From Nitzschia sp. DOCU1 (taxonomy: Eukaryota > Bacillariophyta > Bacillariophyceae > Bacillariales > Bacillariaceae), in assembly GCA_951394045.1 (NCBI GenBank), contig OX595988.1, positions 1,999,352 through 2,063,351 on the forward strand: DNA of 64,000 bases, written 5' to 3'. Position 1 is the first letter of the stretch. Each line of letters starts with the position of its first letter. Below are positions 54,280 to 64,000 of this stretch, in pieces. Made by a program: the position numbers and the translations under genes. The notes beneath the pieces were generated by a model. That model made no database searches. It was not told the origin of the DNA and saw only the letters and a list, made by a program, of their open reading frames with translations.

Positions 54280-54535
54280 ACAACAGCTTCGAGCCCTATT
54301 GATCCAGAGTTGCGTACTGGATGGTGGGTTGGCCCAGTGGTACGAAAAACGGCGCATAGCCCTACTTTGAATTCTAAAATGTACTCGGCAGAGCAACCCC
54401 CAGGACAGCCGCAAACTAAACGTATAAAGATCATAATGATTGTCAGATCTAGTGCGTTTGTTCTGAAGAAGTGTGGGGACGCCCCTTGTACAAATTATCC
54501 ATTCTTTCTGGATGAAAAGGATAGTGGTAGGACCA

Positions 54536-57345
54536 TTACGGTACAATTCCAATACGCACCAAAATGGACTGATTTCTTTCGTTGAACTGAATCACACCGT
54601 CGGATTCTAGACGTCGAACTGCGTCGAGCAAATCATCATGGGGAATAATTTCACTCGAAAGCTCGCCAAGCTGCTTTTGAATGTCTCGAATCGACAAGCG
54701 CCCCCCTCGTCGCTGCGGAAAAACTCAAGCATCAGATAACACGCAAAAATTCACAAGGTGTAAATCATATCGCCTTACCTCTGTGAGAAAGCTCTTCAAA
54801 GCATTGTAGAGATTTTTTTCTTTCTCCCGATCGACAGTCGATCGTCCCGTGTTGATCATATCCATATCGATTCGCCCCGTGCGGGGGTCAGTGGCTGCCG
54901 CCTGGGTTGCAACTTTCAGCAGCCGAACAGCCTCCTTGGCGTCATCACGAGTCACCACGTCGGAATAGCGCATTTTCGCAAGTGCCTCACTAGTCCGAAC
55001 AAGTGATTCAAGCTGACGCGGGGTGGCGGATATAGTCCTACTTCCGTTGTTTCCCACGTTCCCGCCCGGAGGATTTCTTAGCTCAAGATAGCTTTCGAGT
55101 AATTGTTGAGTCGCTTCGTCACTGAGTCTTGGATGGACATTCTCCCTTGCAAAGTCGATGTAGTCTCGAAGCATAGTGGTGTCCATTGGCGGTTCTACCA
55201 CATCTGGTGTATCGTAGTAGAGACCGACCAAGTGTTGGGCCAATTTGCGGTCTTGATCAGCATTTGGTGAATCCAAAATCAAGTAGATGAGGTCGAAACG
55301 ACTTAGCAGGGTCGGAGACAATTTAATATTTTCGACGACACTGAGGTTTGGGTTGTACCGAGATTCCAATGGGTTAGCAGACGCAAGAATTGAAGTTCTG
55401 GCATTGAGGGAAGCAATAATTCCAGCCTTAGCTATGCTCACGGTCTGTTGTTCCATGGCCTCGTGCAGAATTGACCTGGTCTGGAGTAAAAATATGATAT
55501 TGAAAGTTAGCGGTAATAACATGGTGCCCCCCCCCCCCCCCCCGAAGAAACTTGAACTTACGGCATCAGACATCTTGTCGAATTCGTCAATGCAGCAAAT
55601 TCCTCTATCTGAGAGAACCAATGCTCCGCTACGAAGTCTCAAATGTGAGTCATTTCGAACAAAGGAATGTAAGAAAATTGGCCTGACACCTCTTACCTCT
55701 CCAAAACTAAATCACGCGTTTCCGGATCTCTTACAACAGAAGCAGTTAGACCGACGGCACTGCTACCTTTCCCCGAGGTATAAATGCCACGTGAACTGAG
55801 CTTGTGTACGTAGCTCAACAGCTGCGACTTCGAGGTGCCAGGATCACCACAGAGTAGAATGTTGATATCCCCGCGCTTGTGCAGCTTTGAATCCTCCTCC
55901 GGGATGGGTACTTCGTCATCATTGTCCGAATCTTGATTGCGCTCATCGTTGTTTGCACTGGTATTTTTGGCTCGACGATGGTTGCCACCGAAGAGCATAC
56001 AAAGTACTCCTTTCTTCACGTCGTCCAATTCCCAAATTGAGGGTGCCAATGATCTGGTCAGAATGTCATAGATATCAGGCTTCGACGCCAAGCGCTTAAA
56101 TTCCTGGACGCGGTCTGGATCCAGTTTGACGGTTGCAGCCCCTCCTTTGCTGTCACGTTCCATCCCTGTGATTGCTCTGAAATGGATAACGTCCACATAC
56201 GCTTTGTAGATGGACTTGAGCTTTGAAATTTTTGGATTGACGCGCACTGGCTGCGCTCTAAGAACTCCAGTGACCTCAACCTTGTCCCCAGGCTGACAAG
56301 TGTCAACGAGATTATCGTAGCAAAAAGTGACCACCGAGGCCGGTGTTTGCCCCGGCGGCACCTGGTCGGGTGTTTCTTGTAGCCTGACCAGTTGTTTGTC
56401 AGCAAAAAGTGATCGATTGTGCACTAGCTGAAAAGTGTGTTTGGTATTACATGAGGCGCATCGCTGTGGCTCCTCGATTCGACCACGCTCGATCGACGCT
56501 TGATGCTCGTTTCCGCAAATGGCGCACGAAAAGTGTGCCACTTTCAAGTCTGGAATGATGGGGGATGTTCTCACGATCATTCCCTTGAGGCAAACAAAGG
56601 AGTCCATGGCGATAGGATCGAGACATCTCAAGTTGGACACTTCTTTCAGATTGTACGGTCTTACTTGGATGAGAGGCACTTGGGCGGCCTCGTCCTCGTC
56701 CACTCCTGCCAGCCGGCGTGCTTCACGTTGCACAACCAAATCCATGAGCGGAATGAGCTCTAGTGGATATTGCACAAGTTGATGATATAAGCGTTGGGAC
56801 GCCTCGTTGTGGTAGTAGAGGTGCATGGTATCGATGTCTAAGCTAGAAGGGACAGTCTCGTTCAAAATGTCTTCCAGCCTGGCTAAGTAGAACGGGCGTT
56901 CGCTGGTTCGATCGAGATCTTCGTCTGTGTCAGAAAGTGAGCCGTCGTCCTCATCCTCTTCCCCGTCAGCAGCTCTCGGGGACTTGAATGTCCGCAAAAA
57001 CTGCAGAAATGTGGCCCCAGCGACACGCACATTCACGTCAGTTCCCCTTGCAGTCACTTGCGCGCCGGCATGATCATGATCAAAGTCGTCGTCGTGGCCT
57101 CTCGGGGGAGCAGCGTCGTCGTCAGCTTGGTCTTCCTCGCCATCCAAGTCCTCAAGGCCGACCAGAGGAGACAGTGGGGGACCCGGGCTTTGATCCACTT
57201 CCTGGGTCGGATTTACCGGCGTTGCAGGAACTTCATCGCCCTGAGCGGAAGAACCCCCTCCAAGAAGCACGCGTCTCGGCGTTGATGGGGAACGGCCTGG
57301 AGAACCCGTGCCCCCGGCACTGTCTGGGGAAGAGGGGATGTCCAT
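54536..57345 (-). CDS. MCM4: Replicative helicase subunit MCM4
   Basis: Four exons (57345-55697, 55637-55562, 55480-54779, 54712-54536) encode about 867 residues, the usual MCM4 size. The Ser/Pro-rich N-terminus (SSPDSAGGTGSPGRSPSTPRR) fits a CDK/DDK target region. The zinc finger is CAIC...CASC; IQVRPYNLKEVSNLR and DLVDTCQPGDKVEVTG are MCM4-like. The AAA+ core has Walker A GDPGTSKSQLL, Walker B CIDEFDKM and arginine finger SRFDLIYLILD. The short last exon gives the C-terminal winged helix (LSIRDIQKQLGELSSEIIPH), recovered only by splicing. MCM4 is part of the MCM2-7 ring that unwinds DNA at forks. Intron 2 holds a 17-base G run on the coding strand. Confidence 0.95.
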
Positions 57346-58116
57346 GGTTTGGCTTGACTGCTTTCTTTGTTGTTCTTGACTGTGTCGTAACCTGTACTCG
57401 CATCCATGCCACGCCTCGTTATGATGGAATGAAGAGATGGATGATCGCAGCAGGGGCTCGAAGGTGGCTGATCATCAGTGGCATTGGATTTCGTGGCGAT
57501 GCGGGCGCGCACCAACAACTTCGCGCCAAAAAATACTCTACTCTCATACTCGCTCGCCGCGTATCATACCTGGTACCGAGGTTCGTACGCAGACAGAAGA
57601 GGGCGAGCTCATTCTACAGGTATGTACATGCTGCATATGATCACATTCTTGGCGAGTCAGCTAGTCTAGCTAACTGGTGGATAGTAGTGCGTACTATGAT
57701 TATGCTCTATACTCTCCTACTGTACACGGTATAGTACAAATACCCTCCAGGAGAGAGGATGGAGTGAGCTACTGTACTAGCCACTTGTAGAGAAGGTTTT
57801 TCATACGAAGTCGGTACGGGCGCGTGTTCCGGCCGGTCTCGATCAGTCAAAGGTAGCCTTCGAAGAATAAATTGTTTCTTTTTCAGCTTTTATCAAATCT
57901 ATTTGGTATATTCAATGGCTGATATAGATAGTGAAAATAGCTTCGTCGTCAATCCACCTGCTTTAATGGGGCCGGCTACGTCATGGAGACTAGTGTAATG
58001 ATGACGTGACGGTGGGTGCTAGCCAGAAAAGAATATCGAGCTGAATTGTGAAGTGGCTAGAGCAAATTGATGTCTCGGGGGGGGGGGGGGGGGGGGGGGG
58101 GATTAAAACGGTTGTC
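57346..58116. other. Spacer upstream of MCM4, with a 25-base G run
   Basis: The MCM4 5' flank, then the 3' flank of the glycosyltransferase-like gene. The plus strand at 58077-58101 is an uninterrupted run of 25 G, 15 bases beyond the downstream gene's stop. No coding signal. Confidence 0.6.
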
Positions 58117-59496
58117 TCATTGTGCTTCCACAAGCGTCGTTTTCAGCAAATCATCATCGCTCAAAACACCGCCTCTGTCGACGTATGCTTGGTATTCTGC
58201 CATTCGTCGCTCGAGTAGGGGACTCCGCTCTCGGTTTACTTGATCAATCATCACTATGCCTCGATATGGTAACTGCGGTTTCGGTTTCATTTTCCTCTGC
58301 ATCTCAATGTGGAGATTCATTGCCGTCAGCAAGCTTCCGGTCGCACCAAAATCAAATCGCTCGGTACCATCGGAAAATGTTCTATTCCGAAAATGACCCA
58401 CTCGTCGATAGTTTTTGTTCGGTAGGTGGAGGACGTTAAAGGCACCAAAGGATTTGACTGGTATGAGTTGCTGGACATTGCAGTGCCTTCCTCCATAGAG
58501 CATTTGGCTGCTCATCCACACACGTTGGGTTCCCTCTGAGGGTTGAGACGGGCGGTTTTTCATTCCTGGTCGATCTCGCACCTTGTCGAACTCGCATCCA
58601 GGGCGAGTTTTCCAGGCCAACAGGAGGTCTCTAGTTGCCAAGAACATTCCTTGGTGGTGATTCCTCATATGAACATGAGTATTTTTGAATTCGTCGGCTG
58701 GCACAGCTTCGGCAGCTTTCGGCACCGGAGGGAACATGCTATGCTCCCAGTAGACTCTGGTAACATTTTGGGTTGCATGTCTGGTTTTGTCGTCCATTAC
58801 GACGTTCGATGGAAAATTGTATTCATAGCGCACAATGCCTACATTGAAGTCGGAAGCTCTTTCCTTGCCGACGATTTGCGCGACTCTCTGCGTCTCGTCT
58901 AGGTACGCAGCCACAGTTCGCGGCGACATACGAATATCGTCCTCGGTGTAGATGAAGAGGTCATATTCATCAATCTTTTCGTAGAACATCGGGCGATGGC
59001 AATCGACCAAATGCAATCTTAACGACGAAGGGACCAAGATGATTGTCATTCTGAAAATGTCTCTGCAGGCCGGCACCAATCTGCTGTTCAGAAGGTCCAG
59101 ATATGCGACCGGATATGGAACCGTGGCGTGAACAACAACGTCCACTTTAGCCGCCCCAGTCACGCACAAGTCCTGGTAGGCGTCAATGACTTCTTCGAAA
59201 TGTGGCACCTGGCTGAAGTCGAACGCGGCAATTGCTACCAATATGCGGATGTTTTGCAACGGGCTCATCTTGGAAAGACCCATGGATAGCTCTGTCGAAT
59301 GATCCATACCAAGGCCAGGCATAGCTGGGTTGACTTCGTGGGCCGCCAGGTTGACGTTGAGTAGAATTGTCGTAGAAGATAGGCATCCAAAGAGAAAAGA
59401 AAGCAAGACAAGGATGACCGATGGCGTCATCGCCTTCGGGAACTTCAGCTGCCTACCGGTAGGCAGGTTTGACATTATGCAAGTCACTGATTCCAA
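58117..59496 (-). CDS. Type II membrane protein, glycosyltransferase-like
   Basis: 459 residues. A single hydrophobic anchor near residues 25-48 (TPSVILVLLSFLFGCLSSTT) follows a short basic tail, the layout of Golgi glycosyltransferases. The lumenal part contains ILVAIAAFDFSQVPHFEEVI, then KIDEYDLFIYTEDDIRMSPR, where the hydrophobic-strand-plus-acidic EDD resembles the DxD metal site of GT-A enzymes. HMRNHHQGMFLATRDLLLAW and SSQMLYGGRHCNVQQLIPV are further conserved-looking blocks. The exact CAZy family was not recognised; activity is inferred. The ATG at 59475 is an alternative start. Confidence 0.55.
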   Translation of the reverse strand: MESVTCIMSNLPTGRQLKFPKAMTPSVILVLLSFLFGCLSSTTILLNVNLAAHEVNPAMPGLGMDHSTELSMGLSKMSPLQNIRILVAIAAFDFSQVPHFEEVIDAYQDLCVTGAAKVDVVVHATVPYPVAYLDLLNSRLVPACRDIFRMTIILVPSSLRLHLVDCHRPMFYEKIDEYDLFIYTEDDIRMSPRTVAAYLDETQRVAQIVGKERASDFNVGIVRYEYNFPSNVVMDDKTRHATQNVTRVYWEHSMFPPVPKAAEAVPADEFKNTHVHMRNHHQGMFLATRDLLLAWKTRPGCEFDKVRDRPGMKNRPSQPSEGTQRVWMSSQMLYGGRHCNVQQLIPVKSFGAFNVLHLPNKNYRRVGHFRNRTFSDGTERFDFGATGSLLTAMNLHIEMQRKMKPKPQLPYRGIVMIDQVNRERSPLLERRMAEYQAYVDRGGVLSDDDLLKTTLVEAQ

Positions 59497-60003
59497 GTCA
59501 ATACACGAGGCTGCAGCTCAGGTCGCTGGTAAGCGCCACAGGAGTACTGTGCTCTTTTTGACATTCTACCGAGGAGGCGACAAACATTCGTCATTGTTGC
59601 TTGACTTGAAATCTCGAGGGAGTCGCGGTATCTTGCTTGCTCGTGCAGGGAATCGCTCGACGGCCAGGCGGACTGGTATGATCTCTTCGACTTCAGACTC
59701 AAGACTGACTGACTCTCGAATTCTTCGATTCCTTCGATTTCTTCTGCGACAACGTCTTTGTTTTGTCGAATACTGGTACATTACATTAGCGTCTCGGTGC
59801 CCCAGCAAAGAGCAAAGGCCAAGGTATTCCAGTCAATGGGGGAAAAACTAATTGATCGTGCAATGTTACTATTGATCAAAGCTTCTCTTTTCATCTATTG
59901 TTTATTTTTGCGGCGCTTGATTATCATATTCAAGCCTCGTCGCGTGTGAATGGTAGCACCAGTCCTCATTCCGACAGGATGCTCTAGATCTTTTGGATGA
60001 TCC
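59497..60003. other. Spacer between the glycosyltransferase-like gene and the copia remnant
   Basis: No supported gene. The last 60 bases may be decayed copia sequence, since a stop (59998-60000) lies just before the open frame. No left LTR was found here. Confidence 0.5.
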
Positions 60004-61482
60004 ATGATGATCCCTGCCGTGTGGGCAATGAAGAGAAAGTGCGAGATCAAGACCCGTAAGGTCTACAAGTGGAAATCTCGGCTCAATCTTGGCGGACACA
60101 AGGAGAGGCCTGGTCTGGACTATGACCAGACCTACTCACCAGTCGTGGCATGGCCCACGATTAGGCTCTTCTTGATCTACTTTATCCTAAACAAGTGGGT
60201 CACCCGCCAACTCGATTTTGTCTTGGCTTACCCCCATGCCAAAGTCGAGCACCCCAAGTTCCTTGAGATCCCTCGAGGCTTTGCCTTCAAGGGGTCGAGG
60301 AAGGAACACGTGCTGCAGATCCTCCAAAACATCTATGGAGGACACGCCAGCGGCAGAACCTACTTTCTGTTCGCGAAGAAGTACCTAGAGGACCTAGGAT
60401 TCACTGCATCCAAAGTGGATCCTTGTGTCTTCTATTACGAAGGCTGCATTCTACTTCTCTACGTTGATGATGTAATCATCGGCGGTCCGACCAAGACACA
60501 AGTCGACAATGTTATCGAACTCATCAAGGATAACGTCGACGTCGACGATCAAGGCCCCATTGAGGACTACATTGGTGTCAATGTTGAGTATGAGGATGAC
60601 GGCTCCATGACTCTGACTCAGCCGCACCTCATCGACTCCATCCTTGAGGATCTCCGCCTCACAAGTGAGTCAAAGACGGCAACAACGCCGTCACTCTCTT
60701 CTGTGACCCTCCATGCGGACATCGGCGGAGAGCCCTTCAATGAGCACTTCAACTACCGATCTGTAATCGGTAAGCTCAACTACCTTGAGAAGTCGACTCG
60801 ACCGGACCTGGCCTATGCCGTCCATCAATGCGCCCGCTTCATGTCAAACCCAACGAAGCTGCATGGACAAGCAGTGAAGAGGATCGGCCGCTACCTTCTG
60901 AAGACCAGAAGCAAAGGCCTCCATCTCAAGCCGGACCTGTCGAAAAGCTTTGAGTGCTTTGTCGATGCCTCTTTCGTTGGCGAATGGGACTCTGGCCGAA
61001 CATGGCAGGCCATGACTGATCCCAACATGGCCCGATCCAGAACTGGCTTCGTCATCTTCTTTGCAGGTGTGCCGCTGACCTGGGGCAGCAAGCTCCAGAC
61101 TGAGATCTGTCTCAGCTCAACCGAGAGCGAGATGGTCGCCCTCTCAGCCGCCACCCGAGAGAACATCTTCCTGATCCAACTCATCCAAGATGCCAACAAT
61201 CTCGGAGGCCTGGACATGAACCTTTCGAACTCCAAGATCCACTGCCGAGTCCTTGAGGACAATCAAGGAACCGTCGCCATTGCTTTGGAACCTCGTATCC
61301 GCCCTCGGACCAAGCACATCAACGTGAAGTACTGGCACTACGTCGACTTCATGCAATCGCACAAGGACATCATGTCGATCGAATGGATCTCGACCAAGGA
61401 TCAACTGGCAGACATCTTCACGAAACCACTGCCAGTGGAGTCGTTCACAAAGTTCGCCTCGCTCATCTGTGGTTGGGTCTAA
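60004..61482 (+). pseudogene. Ty1/copia pol remnant: reverse transcriptase and RNase H
   Basis: 492 codons covering the 3' half of a copia polyprotein. Integrase-linker side: VWAMKRKCEIKTRKVYKWKS. Reverse transcriptase: YSPVVAWPTIRLFL, QLDFVLAYPHA and the active site LLYVDDVIIGG. RNase H: FVDASFVGEWD, STESEMVALS, EDNQGTVAI and KHINVKYWHYVDF, ending with WISTKDQLADIFTKPLP. Gag, protease and integrase are missing upstream, and a stop precedes the frame, so the copy is 5' truncated and not autonomous although the remaining frame is open. Confidence 0.9.
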
Positions 61483-61515
61483 CGACCTGAGTCCACTGCC
61501 AACAATGAGAGGGAG

Positions 61516-62104
61516 TGTGACGTTTGGGACGACAATCAACAAACATCTGCGCGTCTCGTGATGTGGGGAATTGCAATTCCCTATACCGTGCGGAAAAGGT
61601 CCTGGTGAGGACCGCGCGACCACACTACTATGCCCCCATATCCCGCGGGCATATACGCAACGAGCACGGCGAGCCGCAGGTCCCAAAAGGTCGTGTTCGA
61701 CCAGTTGCTGACTTGTTCCGCACGAGTTCTGGCGGAATCCTTCAACCCATCACTCCAAATCAGCCAAAGCATTGTTACCAGCTACCTATTTGACGACGAC
61801 GATTGCTACATTCATAAAATTGACCTCTCAACGGTCCATATATCTATGCATTCACGGCAATCCTACATGACACCCTGCGACACGAACCCAAGAGCGGGAA
61901 ACCTAAGTATCTTTACCCAACCTGCTTTCAAACGATCGAAACGTCGAACAACGTCTTCTTTTGTGTCAATTCATCTCTATTTTACTTCAGAAAACACAGA
62001 AACAATAACTTCATAGAAACCAATCTATCGCCGCAATTACTCAACACTACCGCTATCACTAGCTATCGCCCAGCGATACAGCCAATTCGGACCGTATCGT
62101 CACA
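61516..62104 (+). repeat. Probable 3' LTR of the copia element
   Basis: A purine tract (GAGAGGGAG, 61507-61515) typical of a plus-strand primer directly precedes TGTGACG, and CGTCACA closes a 589-bp segment at 62098-62104: a 7-bp perfect terminal inverted repeat beginning TG and ending CA. Only one LTR is in the window, so its partner cannot be compared. Confidence 0.65.
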
Positions 62105-63137
62105 CGACGCCATCCACTTACAACAATACTAACTCCCTTCTTTACTTCGTTTACAAAACTAAAGTATGTCTACTAGGCATGCAACTGCTAGTGCCACTAT
62201 TGTAAGTTGCTTCATGTTGGTGGGGTGGCAATAACAATGAAACGAATGGATGTGAATGAATACACGGAAGATCGATGACTCTGTCCCACTGTTTCGGTGC
62301 TTAAAGGATCGACATAGAGTGGGACAGTGGGGGTCATTCAGGGATGCCAGCGTGCACGCCTGCCATTGACTGCGTTACACTGCGGTACGGTTAAGAAAGG
62401 GCAATTCGGAATGCACGGTTAAGAACGAGGGTCATACTTCAATCGGATCCCGCATTCATTTTTGTCTTTCATCTCGAGTACGTATGTACTTGCTATCAGG
62501 CACTTCCATGTGGAACTAAACGCTGAAAATTGAGTCTAACGAGTCATAATATCTAATCGAAGGAATCAACTATTCCTACCGGCCGGCGGTAATAGTATCA
62601 TAGCCGAGCCAGTGTTCAGTCCGTCTCGTCAGCGCCACATGCAACCACTCCTCCCGTCGCCGCTTACAAGGGGCGCAAACTTGATTGGGTGTGGTTACAC
62701 ATGCACGTGGGAGCCTGATGTTTCGGGTGGGGGAGTAGGCGGGGATGTACCATTGGTATGATTTGGGTTGGGCACCCTTGACGTCGCAGTGGGTGCTTAG
62801 CCTGGGCGAAAGAAGACGTAGAGACGTTAGACATGTGCGTGCATTTTAGCAGTAGTGGGTCCGCCACGCGGAGTCGAGTAAGTCGTTGAAGGATGATCTT
62901 GCCTGTGCGTGGATAAGGCGTGGGGTTCTGCATTCGTTGTGGCTCTGCCATGTGGAGGAGTCGAGGTAGTTGTGTTATGATGGTTGTTGGATGTGGAAAA
63001 GACGGTCGTGCTGCATACGTTGTGGCTCTGCCATAATGCACGTTGACAACGTTAATGGAAGACGCCATTTACATAATATTTATATTAGTTAGATTTAAAG
63101 AAACAACATATAAAGAGTGCTGAAATGCCCAGCATTG
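62105..63137. other. Intergenic, no supported feature
   Basis: Short frames on both strands are unrelated to each other and carry no motif. GGTTGTGGCTCTGCCAT-like words recur near 62935 and 63018 (CGTTGTGGCTCTGCCAT), an imperfect local duplication. Confidence 0.45.
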
Positions 63138-63479
63138 ATCAGCTTGATGCTGCCGGTTCCTTCCTGGCTGATTTGCCACTGTTGCGCGGTGATTTACGTT
63201 GGGGAGACCCACCGCCGTCTTGAGGCGTCTGTTGCACTGGCTTCTTCTTGTTTCTGGTGGACGAGGCTGTGTTTGTCGTTGGTTTCCCTGCTCCTTTCTT
63301 GTGCGTCGCCGGAGCCTTGTCATTGTCCTCCATTACTGATCCCTTCTGCTTGGTTTTGTTGGGTGACGTAGCGTCTGCGACTTGTTTCGGAGAGGCTTTG
63401 TTCCCGGCCTGTGTTGCTACCTTTCTTTTCTTTGCTGGCGGCTCGTTCGTTGCAGCAGAACTTGCGGTTGACTTTGCAT
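63138..63479 (-). CDS. Hypothetical basic low-complexity protein
   Basis: A minus-strand frame continuing upstream of the Met at 63333 is rich in Lys, Ala, Thr, Pro and Ser with an NLS-like EPPAKKRKV and ends in SPRNSGKSARKEPAASS. The bias is consistent and the frame stays open to about 63560, where it meets the opposite-strand helicase fragment. A true start was not identified and it may be a remnant; no family was recognised. Confidence 0.3.
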
Positions 63480-63532
63480 TGTCGTCGAGGAGGGGGTGGT
63501 ACAGCCTCCCATCCTTGATGACAACCTCGGTT

Positions 63533-64000
63533 GCCTTTGCATTCTTGGCCAGAATGGGGCTTATACAACAACGCGTCGGGGAGGGTGATAGATTTGGTAT
63601 TCAAAGAAGGCGAATCCCCCAACAGCAAAAGTCTCCCGGTGTATGTGCTTGTCGAGTTTCCTTCGTATACGGGAAAGGCGTTCATTGAGTCACAGCCAAC
63701 GTATGTGCCTCTGGTTCCAGTCACTGTTCATTGCCAGAAAGGATGCTGTGCGAGAACACAGTTGCCACTCCGACTTGCATACGGCCAGACCATACACACC
63801 TTCCAAGGACTTACAGTCGGTACAGACGATAACCATACAACCTACAAAACACCATCGATCGTAATCTATCCTGGTTCATTGTCCTTCGAAGGAAAAAACC
63901 CGGGCCTCTTCTATTCGGCCTGTTCTAGAGGTACTACGATCGGGACAGCTGAAGACCCGCTATCATCGTCGATCTACTTTCAAGGACAATCTATGTCAAA
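63533..64000 (+). pseudogene. PIF1-like helicase C-terminal region, partial at window end
   Basis: One plus-strand frame gives WGLYNNASGRVIDLVFKEGE, then LPVYVLVEFPSYTGKAF and RTQLPLRLAYGQTIHTFQGL, then FYSACSRGTTIG. These are the C-terminal blocks of PIF1-type helicases (the 'QLPL.LAYG.TIHK.QG' motif and the following 'SR...' motif). Upstream the frame stops near 63510 with no ATPase half, so it is either truncated or an exon of a gene whose earlier part is lost. The right end runs off the window, so gene status is open. It differs in sequence from the helicase fragment at 4.9 kb. Confidence 0.65.

Noticed and set aside
54310..54585. 91-codon plus-strand frame after the GET2-like gene
   Set aside because: Its 3' half is antisense to the last MCM4 exon (winged helix), which is supported by splice phase and homology.
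63320..63724. 134-codon minus-strand frame opposite the helicase fragment
   Set aside because: It is the antisense shadow of the recognisable PIF1 motifs and has no motif of its own.

Overview
The window reads as nuclear DNA of a stramenopile alga, most probably a diatom. Genes carry short GT-AG introns (about 60-120 bases in those resolved). A lipoyl-pathway enzyme begins with a signal peptide and an ANAF-type cleavage motif like the ASAFAP presequence of secondary plastids. Heat-shock-factor, Ty1/copia and Tc1/mariner-like genes are also of types common in diatoms. The organism call is inference; no rRNA or organelle marker is present.

Layout. 1-8.1 kb is repeat-rich: a 3.4-kb Tc1/mariner-like transposon with intact terminal inverted repeats and TA target duplication, carrying a transposase and an opposite-strand coiled-coil gene; then a broken PIF1-type helicase and gene-poor repeats. 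8.1-17.4 kb is the most unusual segment: a tyrosine-recombinase gene, a 2.1-kb block of 183-bp tandem repeats and 16-bp dyads bracketed by a perfect 33-bp direct repeat, a putative 2-oxoglutarate/Fe(II) oxygenase, and a HhH-GPD DNA-glycosylase-like protein. Many TATTGT-N4-ACAATA dyads cluster in its intergenic gaps. It looks like a large Crypton-like mobile unit carrying a possible base-oxidation plus base-excision pair.

18.9-28.2 kb is conserved: APC5 (+) convergent with a five-exon gene for a ~2100-residue WW-WW-FYVE-helical-repeat protein. 28.4-35.2 kb has no supported protein gene but holds nested non-autonomous transposons whose insertion history can be read directly, and a candidate structured RNA. 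35.3-43.6 kb is a housekeeping block: plastid-type octanoyltransferase LipB, ARL1 GTPase, ribosomal protein L5, a heat shock factor, and SAS10/UTP3. An 8.7-kb non-LTR retrotransposon with a perfect 20-bp target duplication (44.06-52.72 kb) sits in the intergenic space between SAS10 and a GET2/CAML-like membrane protein. MCM4 and a glycosyltransferase-like type II membrane protein follow. The last 4 kb holds a 5'-truncated copia element with a recognisable 3' LTR and another PIF1-like helicase fragment running off the end.

The housekeeping genes act in ordinary eukaryotic processes (cell-cycle ubiquitination, endosomal membranes, Golgi traffic, ribosome biogenesis, DNA replication). The mobile DNA is diverse and in several places looks recent.
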